Shown here: one piece after another, positions 1-11,100 of the stretch | Layout of the letters: every line of letters begins with the position of its first letter | How positions within the stretch are numbered: position 1 is the stretch's first letter | Source of the DNA: Clostridiaceae bacterium Marseille-Q4145 | GTDB lineage: Bacteria > Bacillota > Clostridia > Lachnospirales > Lachnospiraceae | Assembly (NCBI GenBank): GCA_018223365.1 | Contig: JAGTTP010000002.1 | Span: 248,001-312,000 of the forward strand | Length of the DNA: 64,000 nt | Direction: 5' to 3' | Made by a program: the position numbers and the translations under genes | Notes under the pieces: generated by a model | What the model was told of the DNA's origin: nothing | The model's database searches: none | The model's input: only the letters and a program-made list of their open reading frames with translations

Positions 1-3000
1 ACAGCATTCTTCAATACTACATCTGTAAAGCTGGGACCTGCCTGTGCATTGGAAAAATTCCGTCTGCTCTGAAGTCTTCCCGTTCCGCTGTTATCCTGCG
101 GGGTCTCTTCCTCCTCGATTTCTTCTACTACAACCGGCTCCCTCACCGTATAGCCGGCAGTCAGAACCTTACTGTCCGCCATCTGATTTTTTACTGCAAT
201 GACCTTAAACGTCACTGCCTTTTCCACGCTGATCGGACCTGTATAAAGAGTAAGACCTGTCTTTTCATCCGGATTGGGATCCATTCCGTCTGTCCGGTAA
301 TAGATGGAAGCACCATCTGTCTCCGTGCTGAAGGTGATCTCCGTTCCCATCTCCAGTTCCCCGCTGGCGAAATTCGCAGTCGGAGCTGCCACCTGATCGG
401 CAAAGCCATAGGTAAACGTGCTGATTTCGGACTGTTCATAGTCATCTGCAACCGCTACTGCTTTAATGGTCACGGATTCTTTGATGGAAATTGCTTTCTT
501 ATAAAGGTTGCTTGCCGTTGTCGGATCCGTTCCATCTGTCGTATAAAAGATTCTTCCGGTCTCTGCGGTAAGCTCCACCGCACCTTCTTCCGTGAATACT
601 GCTCCATCCGGTACGGATGCGGAGGGTGCTGCCAGCCTGTCCATAATTGTGTAAGTAAAGGTAGCTGCTGATACTGCTTTGTCAGTGCCGTCTGCTATGG
701 CAATGGCTTTGACAATCACATTTTCACCCGGTGTTCCGTTGATCGTCACTGCGCTTCCTGCGGAACTGCTCTCACTGGGAGTTGACCCATCTGTCGTGTA
801 ATGGATCGTTGCCCCTGATACGTCGGAACTTAAGTGAATGATCTCTCCGTTCTTTACAATGCTTCCGGTCTCTTTATCTGCGAAGATACCGCCCTCATAA
901 CTACTGATACTGTAACTGTAATAACCAACCTCACTGTCACTGTATCCGGTCTTTGCCGCATAGGCACGGACGCTCACTACATCTCCGGCCTTACCGCTGA
1001 TGATCACACGGTCACCTACCAGCACTTTCTGGTTATCCGTTTTCTTGGGATCACTTCCATCTACCGTGTAGTAGATCGTCGCATCCTTCTCCGCCTTCAG
1101 ACCGATCACCGTTCCCGACGCTACTACCGATCCTGTATCAATGGATGGTGTCGGTGTGGAAAGTTTTTCTGATACTTCATAGGTTAAAGTAACAATCTGA
1201 CTCTCCATGCCATCTTTTACCGCATAAGCTTTGATGGTCGTCTTCTTTGTAATCGTAAACGGGTTGTCGCTGTCAAATACATTGCTTTCTTCTGTCGGAT
1301 CTTTCGGTGTATCTCCTCCGTAAGCAATCTCATAGTAGATCACCGCATCTTTCGTTGCAGTCTTCAGAGTCACCTGCGTATTCTCTGTCACCGCGCCTCC
1401 TGACGGAGTTGCGTAAGGAGAAGAAACTGCTGACGGATATGCGAACACCAGCCTGGAAATCGCACTGCTTGCCAGTCCTTCTTTATAAGCCACTGCTGTG
1501 ATCGTAAACAGGGAAGAGTCACCGATTGCCGGTACCGTAATGCCTTCTGAGCCATTATACTTTCTGGTCGCACTGTTCTTTGGCTCCAGTGCTGCCTCAT
1601 CAAATACCGGTTCAGAGCCATCCGTCGTATAGAAAATCGTCACACCTTCCGTTGCGGAATATAACCGGATCTTTGTACCAATCTCTACGATGGTACGGTT
1701 TTCCGAATCCGTAGCTGGAACGGAAGTGACCGATTCCACTACCGGCTGATCTGTCACCTTATATACAAATCTGGTCAGTTCACTGTCTTTCATGGTCCGC
1801 ACCAGCTCACCATACTGACTGGTCAGGCTGCATGCAATGGCCGTGATCGTAAGAGAACTTCCATAGTCCGCAATATCATCTGTAATCTCTATGGGTGCAT
1901 CTTTGAACTCATAGGTATCTTTTCCCATCACCACTTCCGTACCATTCAGAGACACTACCGGAGCACTTCCATTGACTGTATAGAAAATCCGGCTCCCCTC
2001 TGTACTGCAGTACAGGCTGATGGAATCTCCCATGGAAATACTCTCTCCATCCTTCGGATTCGCCGTCGGTATTTCCACCTGACTTCTCAAAGAGAAAGAA
2101 TAAGTAAAACGGTCAGCTGATCCGATCGTTTTTCCATTCGTCAATGCCTGTGCATTGATAATCAGGTAGTTAGATGTATAGATGCTCTCATCTACCGTAA
2201 TCCTGTCTTCGTAAAGTCGGGTATCCTCCCCGCATTCATACCAGAGTCCATTCAGCTTCACATAGCGCTTGCCATCATAGGTAATACTTTTTAACTCCGT
2301 CCCTTTATATTTTCCTTCCAACGTCTGTCGGGCTTCATAAGATACTTTTGTGAATGTCGGTTCTGATTGATTAACTGTATAAAAAATCAGTGCATCTTCT
2401 TCTTCTGTTGTTAGTTTGATCAGCTCAATTTTATCGCCATAATCAACTCCACCTTCCACTTCCTGATCTCCGGCATATGCAGTTGCCTTTACTCTCCCAG
2501 AAGTAGCTTCTATGTACTGCAGTTCATATTCCTGCGGGATACTTCCTGTATATCCTTTCGTCCCGTCCTCATCCTTCGGAATTACCCGGACATACAGATA
2601 TTTCTTTCCCTCCAGAGATACCGGACTGCCTGTCCAGGTCATCCAGCGATCTACCGACACCAGCTTTTTATCGCTGAGATAATATTGAAGTGTGACTGAT
2701 CCTGTCTCCACCTGTTCTGCAAGTATCAGGTCAACCATCTGATCTGCCTTTTCTACTTTCTGATCCACTGTTTTACCGCTTTCCAGCGTAACAGAAGGCG
2801 GATTCAGTTTCTTATATGAGAAAGAAACCGCATCCTTATTTACGATTTTCCCCTCTTCCAGCTTCCAGGCATATACGGTTTCCCCTGTTTTTATAAGCTT
2901 GTCATGGGAAATCTCTATACCGTCCTCATAAAGTTTTACCGCATCATTGCACTGATACCATACTTTATTTACGCGCACATATCTTTTTCCTTCATATTCC

Positions 3001-5099
3001 ACACTTGCAGGTGTTTTTTCACCTGCCAGACTGTTCAGCTTTGCTATCATCCCGGAACTCTGCCCCGCAATGAAGGGCTCTGCCACTTCTGTAAAGGAGT
3101 AAAATGCTAACGCATGATCACCAATTCCTTTCAGTTTTACCGTATCGAAAAGTTTTGCTCCTTTTACATTCGTATCGGTCTCTACCGATGCAGTCACCGG
3201 AGTCGGTTTTTCTGCAATATAACTGATATGGTAACCCCGGACAGCACTTGCCACTTTTGTGGAATCACTTTTACCTGAATTTGCCCTGACATACAGATAA
3301 TAGTTTTGTCTCGGTGAGAATGGTTTTTTCCAGGTTTCCCACTTCACACCGGAAAAATTGGTAATGGCACTTCCCGAAAGATAATACTGCCATTCTACGT
3401 CTTTACTGCCATCTTTCAACGTAATCATATCTTCACTGGAAATCACCTTATCTGCTGACAGGCTTTCGCCATTCTCAAGATATGCTTTCGGAGCAGTCAG
3501 TTTCTGAAAACGAATGAGCTGGTTCTCTCCCGGAAGTTTTCCCTCTGCCACCGCCTGTACAGAAATCGTTACAGTTCCATCCTCTTTATAGGAAACTGAA
3601 ATCGGTGAAAGAGAATTATATTCCTGCACACTGTCACTGCACTCATACCAGAGTTTGTTGATGCGGATATACTTCTTTTGCTTATATTGTGTAATTGTTC
3701 CGGTTGAACCCGCAGCAGCCTGTTCAAGTTCTGCGCGCTCACTGGTCTTAAGTATTGCCTTTCCCGTGATCGGTGCTGTTTTATCCATCGTATAGAGCAG
3801 TGTTTCACCCTTTTCTCCCGAAAGCGTCAACGTATCTGCCAAAGTTGCCCCCTCTGTGACTGGGACATTTTCGATTTCTGTTGTCACTTTCCCGGCTGTT
3901 TTTGTCTTATAATTCAACTCATAGCATACCGGCTCACTGCTTGAAAAATGATACACTGTTGGATTCTGCTCTTCCGGCACAACTGCTTTTACGTAAAGAT
4001 ATTTTTTCCCATTCAGGGAAACAGGAGTATCCTGCTTCCATCCCTTCCACTGTACATTCGCATAAGAAAGCAGTTCACTGTCAGAGAGATAGTACTGATA
4101 CTTAATATTATTTTTTATAGATTCATAATCTGATACTGCATCTTTATCATCCGGTTTCGGATTCTGAGCCGTCATACTCACAAGCATATCATCTTTATAA
4201 AGCTCTGTAGCACCCGTAGTCTGCAGCTCGGTTCCACTCTCCAGAGTCAATGATGGAGCTTTCAGCTGAAGGGCTGGACCGGAAAAATTGTAACTGTAGC
4301 AACAGTAAGTAACTTCATCATAGTCACGACGCAGATATTTATCTTCCTCCAATGAGTAAAGTCTGAAATAATGGTCAATCGGAGTCAGTGTCAGTACATC
4401 AATTCTCACAATGTCCTGGCCGGCCTTCCGTAATGGAATTTTCTCATCCGAAGAATATTCTTCCGCCCCCTGCTGATTCATATATTCAGCAATATATGTA
4501 TTAAACGCACTTCCGAATCCGTCTTCCGATGTAGCAAGCATCTTGTCTGAAACAGTTTCATTTTTATGAGCACCTTTATAAGCATTCCGGACTTTTGATT
4601 CAAACTCTGTAAATGCATAGGGCTCGGATTTTTCTGTGATCAGTTTATAATAGGTAACTGCTGGTTTTCTGCTGATATAATGGGAATATTCGGTGTATCT
4701 TCTATCAAAGGGATATGTAATCGTTCCTCTTTCATAATCCGCATGCGGATTTAATTCCTTCATGGTTACCGTAGAGTCTGTATGATACAGCGCATCTACG
4801 GTATAAGCCTGCACACCGTTTTCATCCGCTTTTTTCTTCAGCGTGTATGAATGATCATCGATGCTGATTTTTTCTGCATCCACCTTCTGCTCTACCCGAT
4901 ATCCTGCAATATGGATACCGTTCCAAAAGCTATCGTCCTCATCCCAGTAGACCATTCCTTTTTTTCCGGATGGATTGTCTGCCAGAGTCTCCTGTGGAAA
5001 TACCGCCCAGATATTCACGAGCAGCACTGCCGTCAGCACTGCGCTGAAAAGGATTCTTCGCCATATGAAATTGTATCTGTGATGGTTCTGTCTTTTCAT
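1..5099 (-). CDS. Giant exported repeat protein (partial, C-terminus beyond window)
   Basis: The frame is open for about 1699 residues and runs off the left edge, so the C-terminus is missing. The start ATG follows AAGAAGGAG at good spacing. The N-terminus has basic residues, then a hydrophobic stretch (about residues 15-35), as in a Gram-positive signal peptide. From about residue 1030 onwards there are repeats carrying the FYTTDGSEP / YYTVDGSDP type motif of chitobiase/beta-hexosaminidase C-terminal-like (CHB_HEX_C, Fn3-associated) domains. Before these, three modules carry a tyrosine-rich segment ending in WYxC (for example NKVWYQC). It is the last visible gene of the ATPase operon, 70 bp after a second giant protein of similar build. 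It is probably wall- or membrane-attached, but its anchor is not visible. Binding target and function are unknown. Confidence 0.85.
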   Translation of the reverse strand, partial: MKRQNHHRYNFIWRRILFSAVLTAVLLVNIWAVFPQETLADNPSGKKGMVYWDEDDSFWNGIHIAGYRVEQKVDAEKISIDDHSYTLKKKADENGVQAYTVDALYHTDSTVTMKELNPHADYERGTITYPFDRRYTEYSHYISRKPAVTYYKLITEKSEPYAFTEFESKVRNAYKGAHKNETVSDKMLATSEDGFGSAFNTYIAEYMNQQGAEEYSSDEKIPLRKAGQDIVRIDVLTLTPIDHYFRLYSLEEDKYLRRDYDEVTYCCYSYNFSGPALQLKAPSLTLESGTELQTTGATELYKDDMLVSMTAQNPKPDDKDAVSDYESIKNNIKYQYYLSDSELLSYANVQWKGWKQDTPVSLNGKKYLYVKAVVPEEQNPTVYHFSSSEPVCYELNYKTKTAGKVTTEIENVPVTEGATLADTLTLSGEKGETLLYTMDKTAPITGKAILKTSERAELEQAAAGSTGTITQYKQKKYIRINKLWYECSDSVQEYNSLSPISVSYKEDGTVTISVQAVAEGKLPGENQLIRFQKLTAPKAYLENGESLSADKVISSEDMITLKDGSKDVEWQYYLSGSAITNFSGVKWETWKKPFSPRQNYYLYVRANSGKSDSTKVASAVRGYHISYIAEKPTPVTASVETDTNVKGAKLFDTVKLKGIGDHALAFYSFTEVAEPFIAGQSSGMIAKLNSLAGEKTPASVEYEGKRYVRVNKVWYQCNDAVKLYEDGIEISHDKLIKTGETVYAWKLEEGKIVNKDAVSFSYKKLNPPSVTLESGKTVDQKVEKADQMVDLILAEQVETGSVTLQYYLSDKKLVSVDRWMTWTGSPVSLEGKKYLYVRVIPKDEDGTKGYTGSIPQEYELQYIEATSGRVKATAYAGDQEVEGGVDYGDKIELIKLTTEEEDALIFYTVNQSEPTFTKVSYEARQTLEGKYKGTELKSITYDGKRYVKLNGLWYECGEDTRLYEDRITVDESIYTSNYLIINAQALTNGKTIGSADRFTYSFSLRSQVEIPTANPKDGESISMGDSISLYCSTEGSRIFYTVNGSAPVVSLNGTEVVMGKDTYEFKDAPIEITDDIADYGSSLTITAIACSLTSQYGELVRTMKDSELTRFVYKVTDQPVVESVTSVPATDSENRTIVEIGTKIRLYSATEGVTIFYTTDGSEPVFDEAALEPKNSATRKYNGSEGITVPAIGDSSLFTITAVAYKEGLASSAISRLVFAYPSAVSSPYATPSGGAVTENTQVTLKTATKDAVIYYEIAYGGDTPKDPTEESNVFDSDNPFTITKKTTIKAYAVKDGMESQIVTLTYEVSEKLSTPTPSIDTGSVVASGTVIGLKAEKDATIYYTVDGSDPKKTDNQKVLVGDRVIISGKAGDVVSVRAYAAKTGYSDSEVGYYSYSISSYEGGIFADKETGSIVKNGEIIHLSSDVSGATIHYTTDGSTPSESSSAGSAVTINGTPGENVIVKAIAIADGTDKAVSAATFTYTIMDRLAAPSASVPDGAVFTEEGAVELTAETGRIFYTTDGTDPTTASNLYKKAISIKESVTIKAVAVADDYEQSEISTFTYGFADQVAAPTANFASGELEMGTEITFSTETDGASIYYRTDGMDPNPDEKTGLTLYTGPISVEKAVTFKVIAVKNQMADSKVLTAGYTVREPVVVEEIEEEETPQDNSGTGRLQSRRNFSNAQAGPSFTDVVLKNA

Positions 5100-5135
5100 A
5101 CACATGCTCCTTCTTGTAAAAAAGAGTATCATACT

Positions 5136-5167
5136 TTCGGGCAGTGCTCATTACTCGTTCGGGTAGT
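5136..5167 (-). promoter_or_regulatory. Two direct ACTRCCCGAA elements upstream of the last giant gene
   Basis: On the minus strand ACTACCCGAA and ACTGCCCGAA occur as direct repeats starting 22 bp apart, between the two giant genes. The same octamer ACTRCCCG occurs twice, as an inverted repeat, upstream of the first gene of the operon. A short possible hairpin (GAGTA/TACTC, then six U) lies downstream and overlaps the left copy. An operator for the neighbouring LuxR-type regulator is one reading; this is inference. Confidence 0.35.
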
Positions 5168-5169
5168 CT

Positions 5170-8100
5170 TTACCTGTCCCTTTTCATTTTTTTCCATTTT
5201 CTTGAAATATAATAACCAAGTCCTGCAATCACAGTCACCGCTGCTGCCGCTTCCAGTATAAGCAGATAAGAAACTGTCCAGCCGTCGGATGCCGCTTCTT
5301 CCAGACCTACCAGTGCATAGTGGCTGAAATGATCGGTCTTTGCATAGGCCATGCCATCCTGTCTGCGGGTCTCTTTCTTCGTGATCTTATTATTTTTATC
5401 AATATAAACAATGGTCACTGCTGCATTTTCATAAGCTTCCGGTATTGGCATTCCAATCTCCACCTCGCCCTGAGGCTGTGCAATGGTACTGCCCCGCATC
5501 AGATACATATTATAGGAACTGATAATCGTATAATCATCTCCGAACAGCTGCCGCACATTGGCAAGGGCTTCCTGCCCATACTCCTGTTTTTCCGTTACCA
5601 GAACCGCATCACTGGGGATGGATTCCCAGGTAGAAGAGACCACCGTATTACAGTCCCGTTCCCTGAGCACCCTGCTCTGATAGGAAGTACTCTGCTGCTG
5701 TTCCTCTGTCCTTGTCAGTCCGCTGCTGTCGGTATCCTTCAGCTGCTGCTCTTCCAGAAGCGCCTCTTCCGCTTTTTTCTGTTCCACTGCAGGTATCGTA
5801 TCTACCTGGTAGTACAGTTCGGTTACAGCAGAAAGCTGCATATCTTCCCGGTATGCTGCCGCCAGAATCGTGACAGTCCGGTTCACGGTAATACCATCTT
5901 CTGTATATAACGTCATGGAATCCAGATTGTCCCGGGTGGGTTCCGTTCCATCGGTGGAATAATAAATCTCCGCACCGGACGTATCCGTATGAAGCGCCAC
6001 AACCGTTCCCGGCTCCAGCACGGTGCCGGTATCATGGGATGCCGTCGGCTTCTCTGCCTTCAGCGCTGCCGTGTACTGGAAGGATGCCACCTCACTGACC
6101 TCGCCGTCTGCAGATACCGCAATGGCTTTCAGATTGGTGGTCTTATTGATCAGGATCGGCTCCTTATAAAGACTGGAACCCTCCGTCGGCGTCACGCCAT
6201 CCGTCGTATAATAGATTTTCTCCGCCGAAGAATTCAGTTCCACTCTTGTCGCCACTGTCAGCGTACCGCCGGATGGTGATGCTGTCGGTGCAGACGGCTT
6301 CTCCTTAATCTTGTAGGTAAATGTACATACGGTTCCTGCATCTCCGTCCACAACAGCCACCGCCTTAATCATAAAGCTGCTTCCGGATGTTCCATCCACT
6401 GTCACAACGGTACCTTTGATTCCGTTGTCTGCCGGAGAAGAGCCATCCGTCGTATAGCGGATCTCAGCATCTGTTACATCTGTCATCAGATTGATCTTGG
6501 AACCAATGGACACCAGTGTTCCATTCGGCACATCTGCCGTCACGCCTCCTGCGCTCTGACTGATCTGATAAGTAAATGTCACTACTTCGCTGACCGATTT
6601 TCCGTCTTTTCGCGCACAGGCTTTTACAGTAACCGTGCTTCCTGCAGCACCGTCCAGAATCAGTTCACTTCCGGATATGACAGATGCATTGCTCTGGTCC
6701 GAAGGATCACTTCCATCCATGGTGTAATAAATGGATGCCCTGTCAGCTGCTTTCAGTTTCAGTCTGGTTCCTCTTGATACCATGGCACCGCTGTCGATGG
6801 ATGCTGTCGGTGCGGACAGCTGCTCTCTGGAATTATAAGTCAGTGTCAGAATACCGCTCTTCACCCCATCTTTTACCGCGATTGCCTTGATCACCGTCGC
6901 TCCGTTAATAATAATCGGCTGGGTCGTATCAAAGACGGAACTGGAGATCGTCGGATCTTCAGGTGTGGTTCCATCTCTGGATACTGTGTAGTAAATTTCC
7001 GCACCTTCCGTTTTGTTCTTCAGGATGACCGCTGTTCCCATATCCACATCACCGGATGGAATATTGGCATAAGGTATCCCCACATCAGAAGGAAAACTGT
7101 AGGTATATTTTGCTTCCGGACTGTTGGCCAGCTCCGGATGTACCGCAATTGCCCTCACGGTAAAGTAGCCATTTCCGGAAGGCGGTGCCATGATTCCCTG
7201 TCCTGCATCATAGAGAAGCGTACTGCCTGCCGGAGCAAATGTACCATCCTCTGACTTTGTCACCGACGGTGCTGATCCATCAGCAGTATAATAAATGGAA
7301 GCCCCCTTTGTCGGTGTGGATAAAAGAATCTTATCTCCCGGCATAATTACGGTTGGTTCCTGGTCAGAGGTAGATGGGGTAGCTGTCGGTGCCACTGTCT
7401 GCTCCTGATCCGCAATGGTATAAATAAACCTTACCGTTTCGCTGTCTTTCAGCTCTTTTCGTCCGGTTCCGTCCGTACTCCATTTCACGGCTTTCATCCG
7501 GATCACAAACTGATTGCCATAATCTCCCGTTATTTCAATTCCATTTTTATCATCATAGCGGTGGGTTTCTCCTTCTTCATGATCCAGCACTTCCGTGCTT
7601 CCGTCACCGATGATGTAATAGATCTCCGCACCTGGTGTCAGTGACTGGAAAGAAAGACTTGCCCCTTTCCGGACCTTCGTACTGTCTTTGTCTTCTCCAC
7701 CCGGGAAATGAAGCGTATCCATAGCTGCTTCCGGTGCAAAGGTCTGTTCCATGGGTGATACCTGATATGCATATGTAATGGTTTCTCCAGGTTCTCCTCC
7801 ACTTCCAAGAACAGCCGTATGGATATACTGTGGCTTTGTACGGGATCCATCATTATATAAGCTGATAGAATCCTTATATACCTGAACATTTTCATCCGTC
7901 CGGTACCAACGGCTCCCTACTTTAAAGTAACCATTTTCTCCGTCAGTCAATCCGGAAAGATTCTCCGTCACACGGGTAAAGGAAAATTTATCCTCCAGAC
8001 GGTCACTGATCAGGTACAGGATTCTCGTTCTCGCTCCTTCTTCCTGGGCGTTCAAATAAATCGGCGCACTGGAAGAAATCGTGGATGCCGCAGATGTATC

Positions 8101-11100
8101 TGCGATACTTTCCACACTTACTGTTCGCGGAGAAATGGTAACCGTTCCAGCCGCATCCTCAAAAGTATAATGATACGTTTTTATTTCCTGATATTTTCCA
8201 TTTCCGTTATTGATCCGGGCATAGATATAATATTCATCCGCACCATTAGGCCGATTGATTGTTACTGGTGTATCTGTATACGCCTTCCATTCGTCTGCCA
8301 TATGCAGGTTATCTCCGGTCAACGAGGAAACGGAAGTCAGATATTGAAGATGTGTCATCCCCAGTACTTCTGATTCAGTCATTGTAAACGCAAACCGGAA
8401 TCTGTCACCAGATGCCACTCTGTCATTTTCTTCCAGTTTCGTGCCATCATCAAGATACACCGTAATCTCTGCTGTTGCCGCCGGAGCTGTCTGGAAAGAG
8501 CCGTATTGGTAAACAATCGGTGCATATCCATCTGCACTCACCTTCAGATACAAATACCATGTTCCTGCATTTTCCGGCATCTGAAAACCTGATGTAATAT
8601 CTGTCCATTCCACAGAAGAAAATGAACCCAGATCCATCACATATCCCAACGCATTCTGCATGGACTGTCCTGCCCGCCAGTTCTCCTTAATCTCCTCTTT
8701 CGCAATATAGTACTGATAGCTGCATTTTGTATTTTCTTCCGTCAGACTCATTTTCGCCTGATTTCCATAAATATTGCCATTCTTAAAATCAACAATATTT
8801 TCCTTACCACCTTCCTGATAAAAATCAGATACCTGAACCCCTGGTGCAGGAAGCGGAAGATGATCTGTTACTGCAAATTTCTTTGTCTCCTCCTCATAGA
8901 ATTTCTGTTCATATTGAGGTAATGTACGGATCGATACCTCTGCTGTTTGAAATGGAAATGTCTTTACTGTTTTTCCTTCAATAGTTTCTGCACTGGATTC
9001 GGTCCATCCTGACTGTTTTTCATTATAATAATAAAGCGTTAAATCCTTTACATTGTCAAAAATCGTCAGCTGGATCTCATCTTCCAGAGAAGTTTTATTC
9101 TTACGCACTACTTTCCAGCCGCCTGCTTCAAAAAACTGAGGTTTCTGGTTGTCCGTCATGAATGGATAACTGTAGGATGTATCCTCTTCTTTCAGATAAT
9201 GATAATATCCATCTGTAGCATAGAGTTTTATGATCTTATAATATCCACTGCTCCCCAGATTGAGATTCGACTCCGTGCAATAGTAGATCTGATGATCCTG
9301 ATCTGTCTGTTCCCTTCTCGCACTGTATGCCATATAGTAACTATAATTACGGCCAGATGCTGCATCTTTGATCTTCGTCTGTACAACTGTCTGAGCGTTC
9401 GTGACCGGTGGCGTAATGGAAAATGCATCCTTTTTTACCAGCCATCCAAGGTCAAAGCCTCCTGCCTGATCAGATTCGGACTGATAATAACTGTAACGTT
9501 TCCAGTTTTCCCATCCATCTGTCGGCTCTGCTGCCGTGCCAGCCAGAACCGTATCGCCCGGATCAGATACTCCAAGATTGGCCACATCCGAAGTACCTGT
9601 TACAATCACATGCTGAAGATTTTCCACGGATCCTGTGCCGAGCAGATAATTGCCACCACTCACACTGCCCCTGACATACAGATCGTGAAGCTTCGTTTTC
9701 TCTGCATGCCCCACAATTCCACCTGCATGCAGGGAAGCTCCATTGGACGCCAGTCCGGTTGCTGCAACTGCCTTCAGATTCAGCTGCCCGGAGATCTCCT
9801 GAATCTTTCCACCATTGCTCTTTCCGGCTATCATACCGACAGATAAACTGTTCGCCACTAAAATAGACGGATTATTCTTGCTGTCTTCGGGAGGCGAATT
9901 TTTAGTTTTTCTTTTTTCATAACGATAGGCATCCGCTTCCCGGATTGTCTGGATACCAGACAGCGTAACTTTCTGCCCTGTTTTTATGTCATTCTCTGCT
10001 ATGGATTTCTCGAGAATCACTGTGGCATTAGCCGCAAGAATGTTTCCGCTCAAAGGATCTGACTTCACATTATCTTTTGTACTGGTATACGATTTTTTAT
10101 CCCATCTTCCGGTCTTTAATGTCCAATCAGTTAATATCTTTTTTATGTAAATCCGCTTGTCAGTTATTGTGTTCTGTAATGTTAAGGTATACTCCGGTCT
10201 GTCACTTGTCGTCCAGGCCAGGGTGGTCACGGTAGCTTTTAACTCTCCATTTGTAGTTTGGGACTCCTCTTTCAGCATGGCATTCTCAGCATAAATATCC
10301 GTCGAAAGTTCCTTTGTTGCAGCATAGAGCGTTGCTGCAATTTTTGTCTGGCTGGCTGTGAAAGAAGTCTTCACAATCCTATGCTCCGTTCCGGATGGCA
10401 GCTCTGACACTGACAGTGTATAGGTTACTGCTCCAGAACCTAAGGTTGTAAAAGCAGCATCTGTCGATGTCTGACTTCCCTGCTTCCAGGTTCCACCAGT
10501 TGTAGACGCAGTGAGCACTGTCCCCTTTGGAACATTGGCAAGCGTATATACAATCTCCGCTGTGCCGTTGGATGCTGCTGCCACCGCCGGTGCCGATGCT
10601 GTAAATTGCAGTTCATTTGCTGCAATAGTCTTATTTGTTACCGGAGATGTCTCTTTTTTCCCATTATTATAGACAGACACTTCAGGTACCGATAGAGATA
10701 AGGTCTCTGCATTCTCTGATGCGGCAGTCAAATTCCATGCATTCACATTCACCAGATCTCCTGCAGCAGTCGGGGTAACCTGATAGGTGTATGTCTTTGT
10801 CCCACTTTCCGTCATTGTAGGTGCACCTGAAAGAGCATTATTTCCATCATACCAGGTTCCATTTGAAAAATTGGCAGGAGTACTCAAAGTCACGGTCTGT
10901 GCTTTTTTGCTTCTTACTTCAATCGTATAAATAACCGCCGTATTTTTCGCTGTGTACTTTGGTGCTGTAACCTTTAATGAAAGATTTCCGGATAAAATTG
11001 CTGTATTTCCAGCCTCCACTGTGCTCGGGGTTGATGCAATAGATGCAAGTACATTTGTCGTTTTTGTACATGCATCTGTTTTAACAGGAGTCGAAGTAAT

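Noticed and set aside
5118..5156. Full intrinsic terminator between the two giant genes
   Set aside because: The stem is only five base pairs with a 23-nt loop; it is at most a weak attenuator.
520..7400. Recurrent near-identical DNA segments in the giant genes as a mobile repeat
   Set aside because: They encode protein repeats of chitobiase-like domains, in frame and divergent in sequence.
9199..9846. Long plus-strand frames inside the giant gene (also near 5320, 10952 and 53000)
   Set aside because: They are antisense to well-supported coding regions and show no recognisable protein features.
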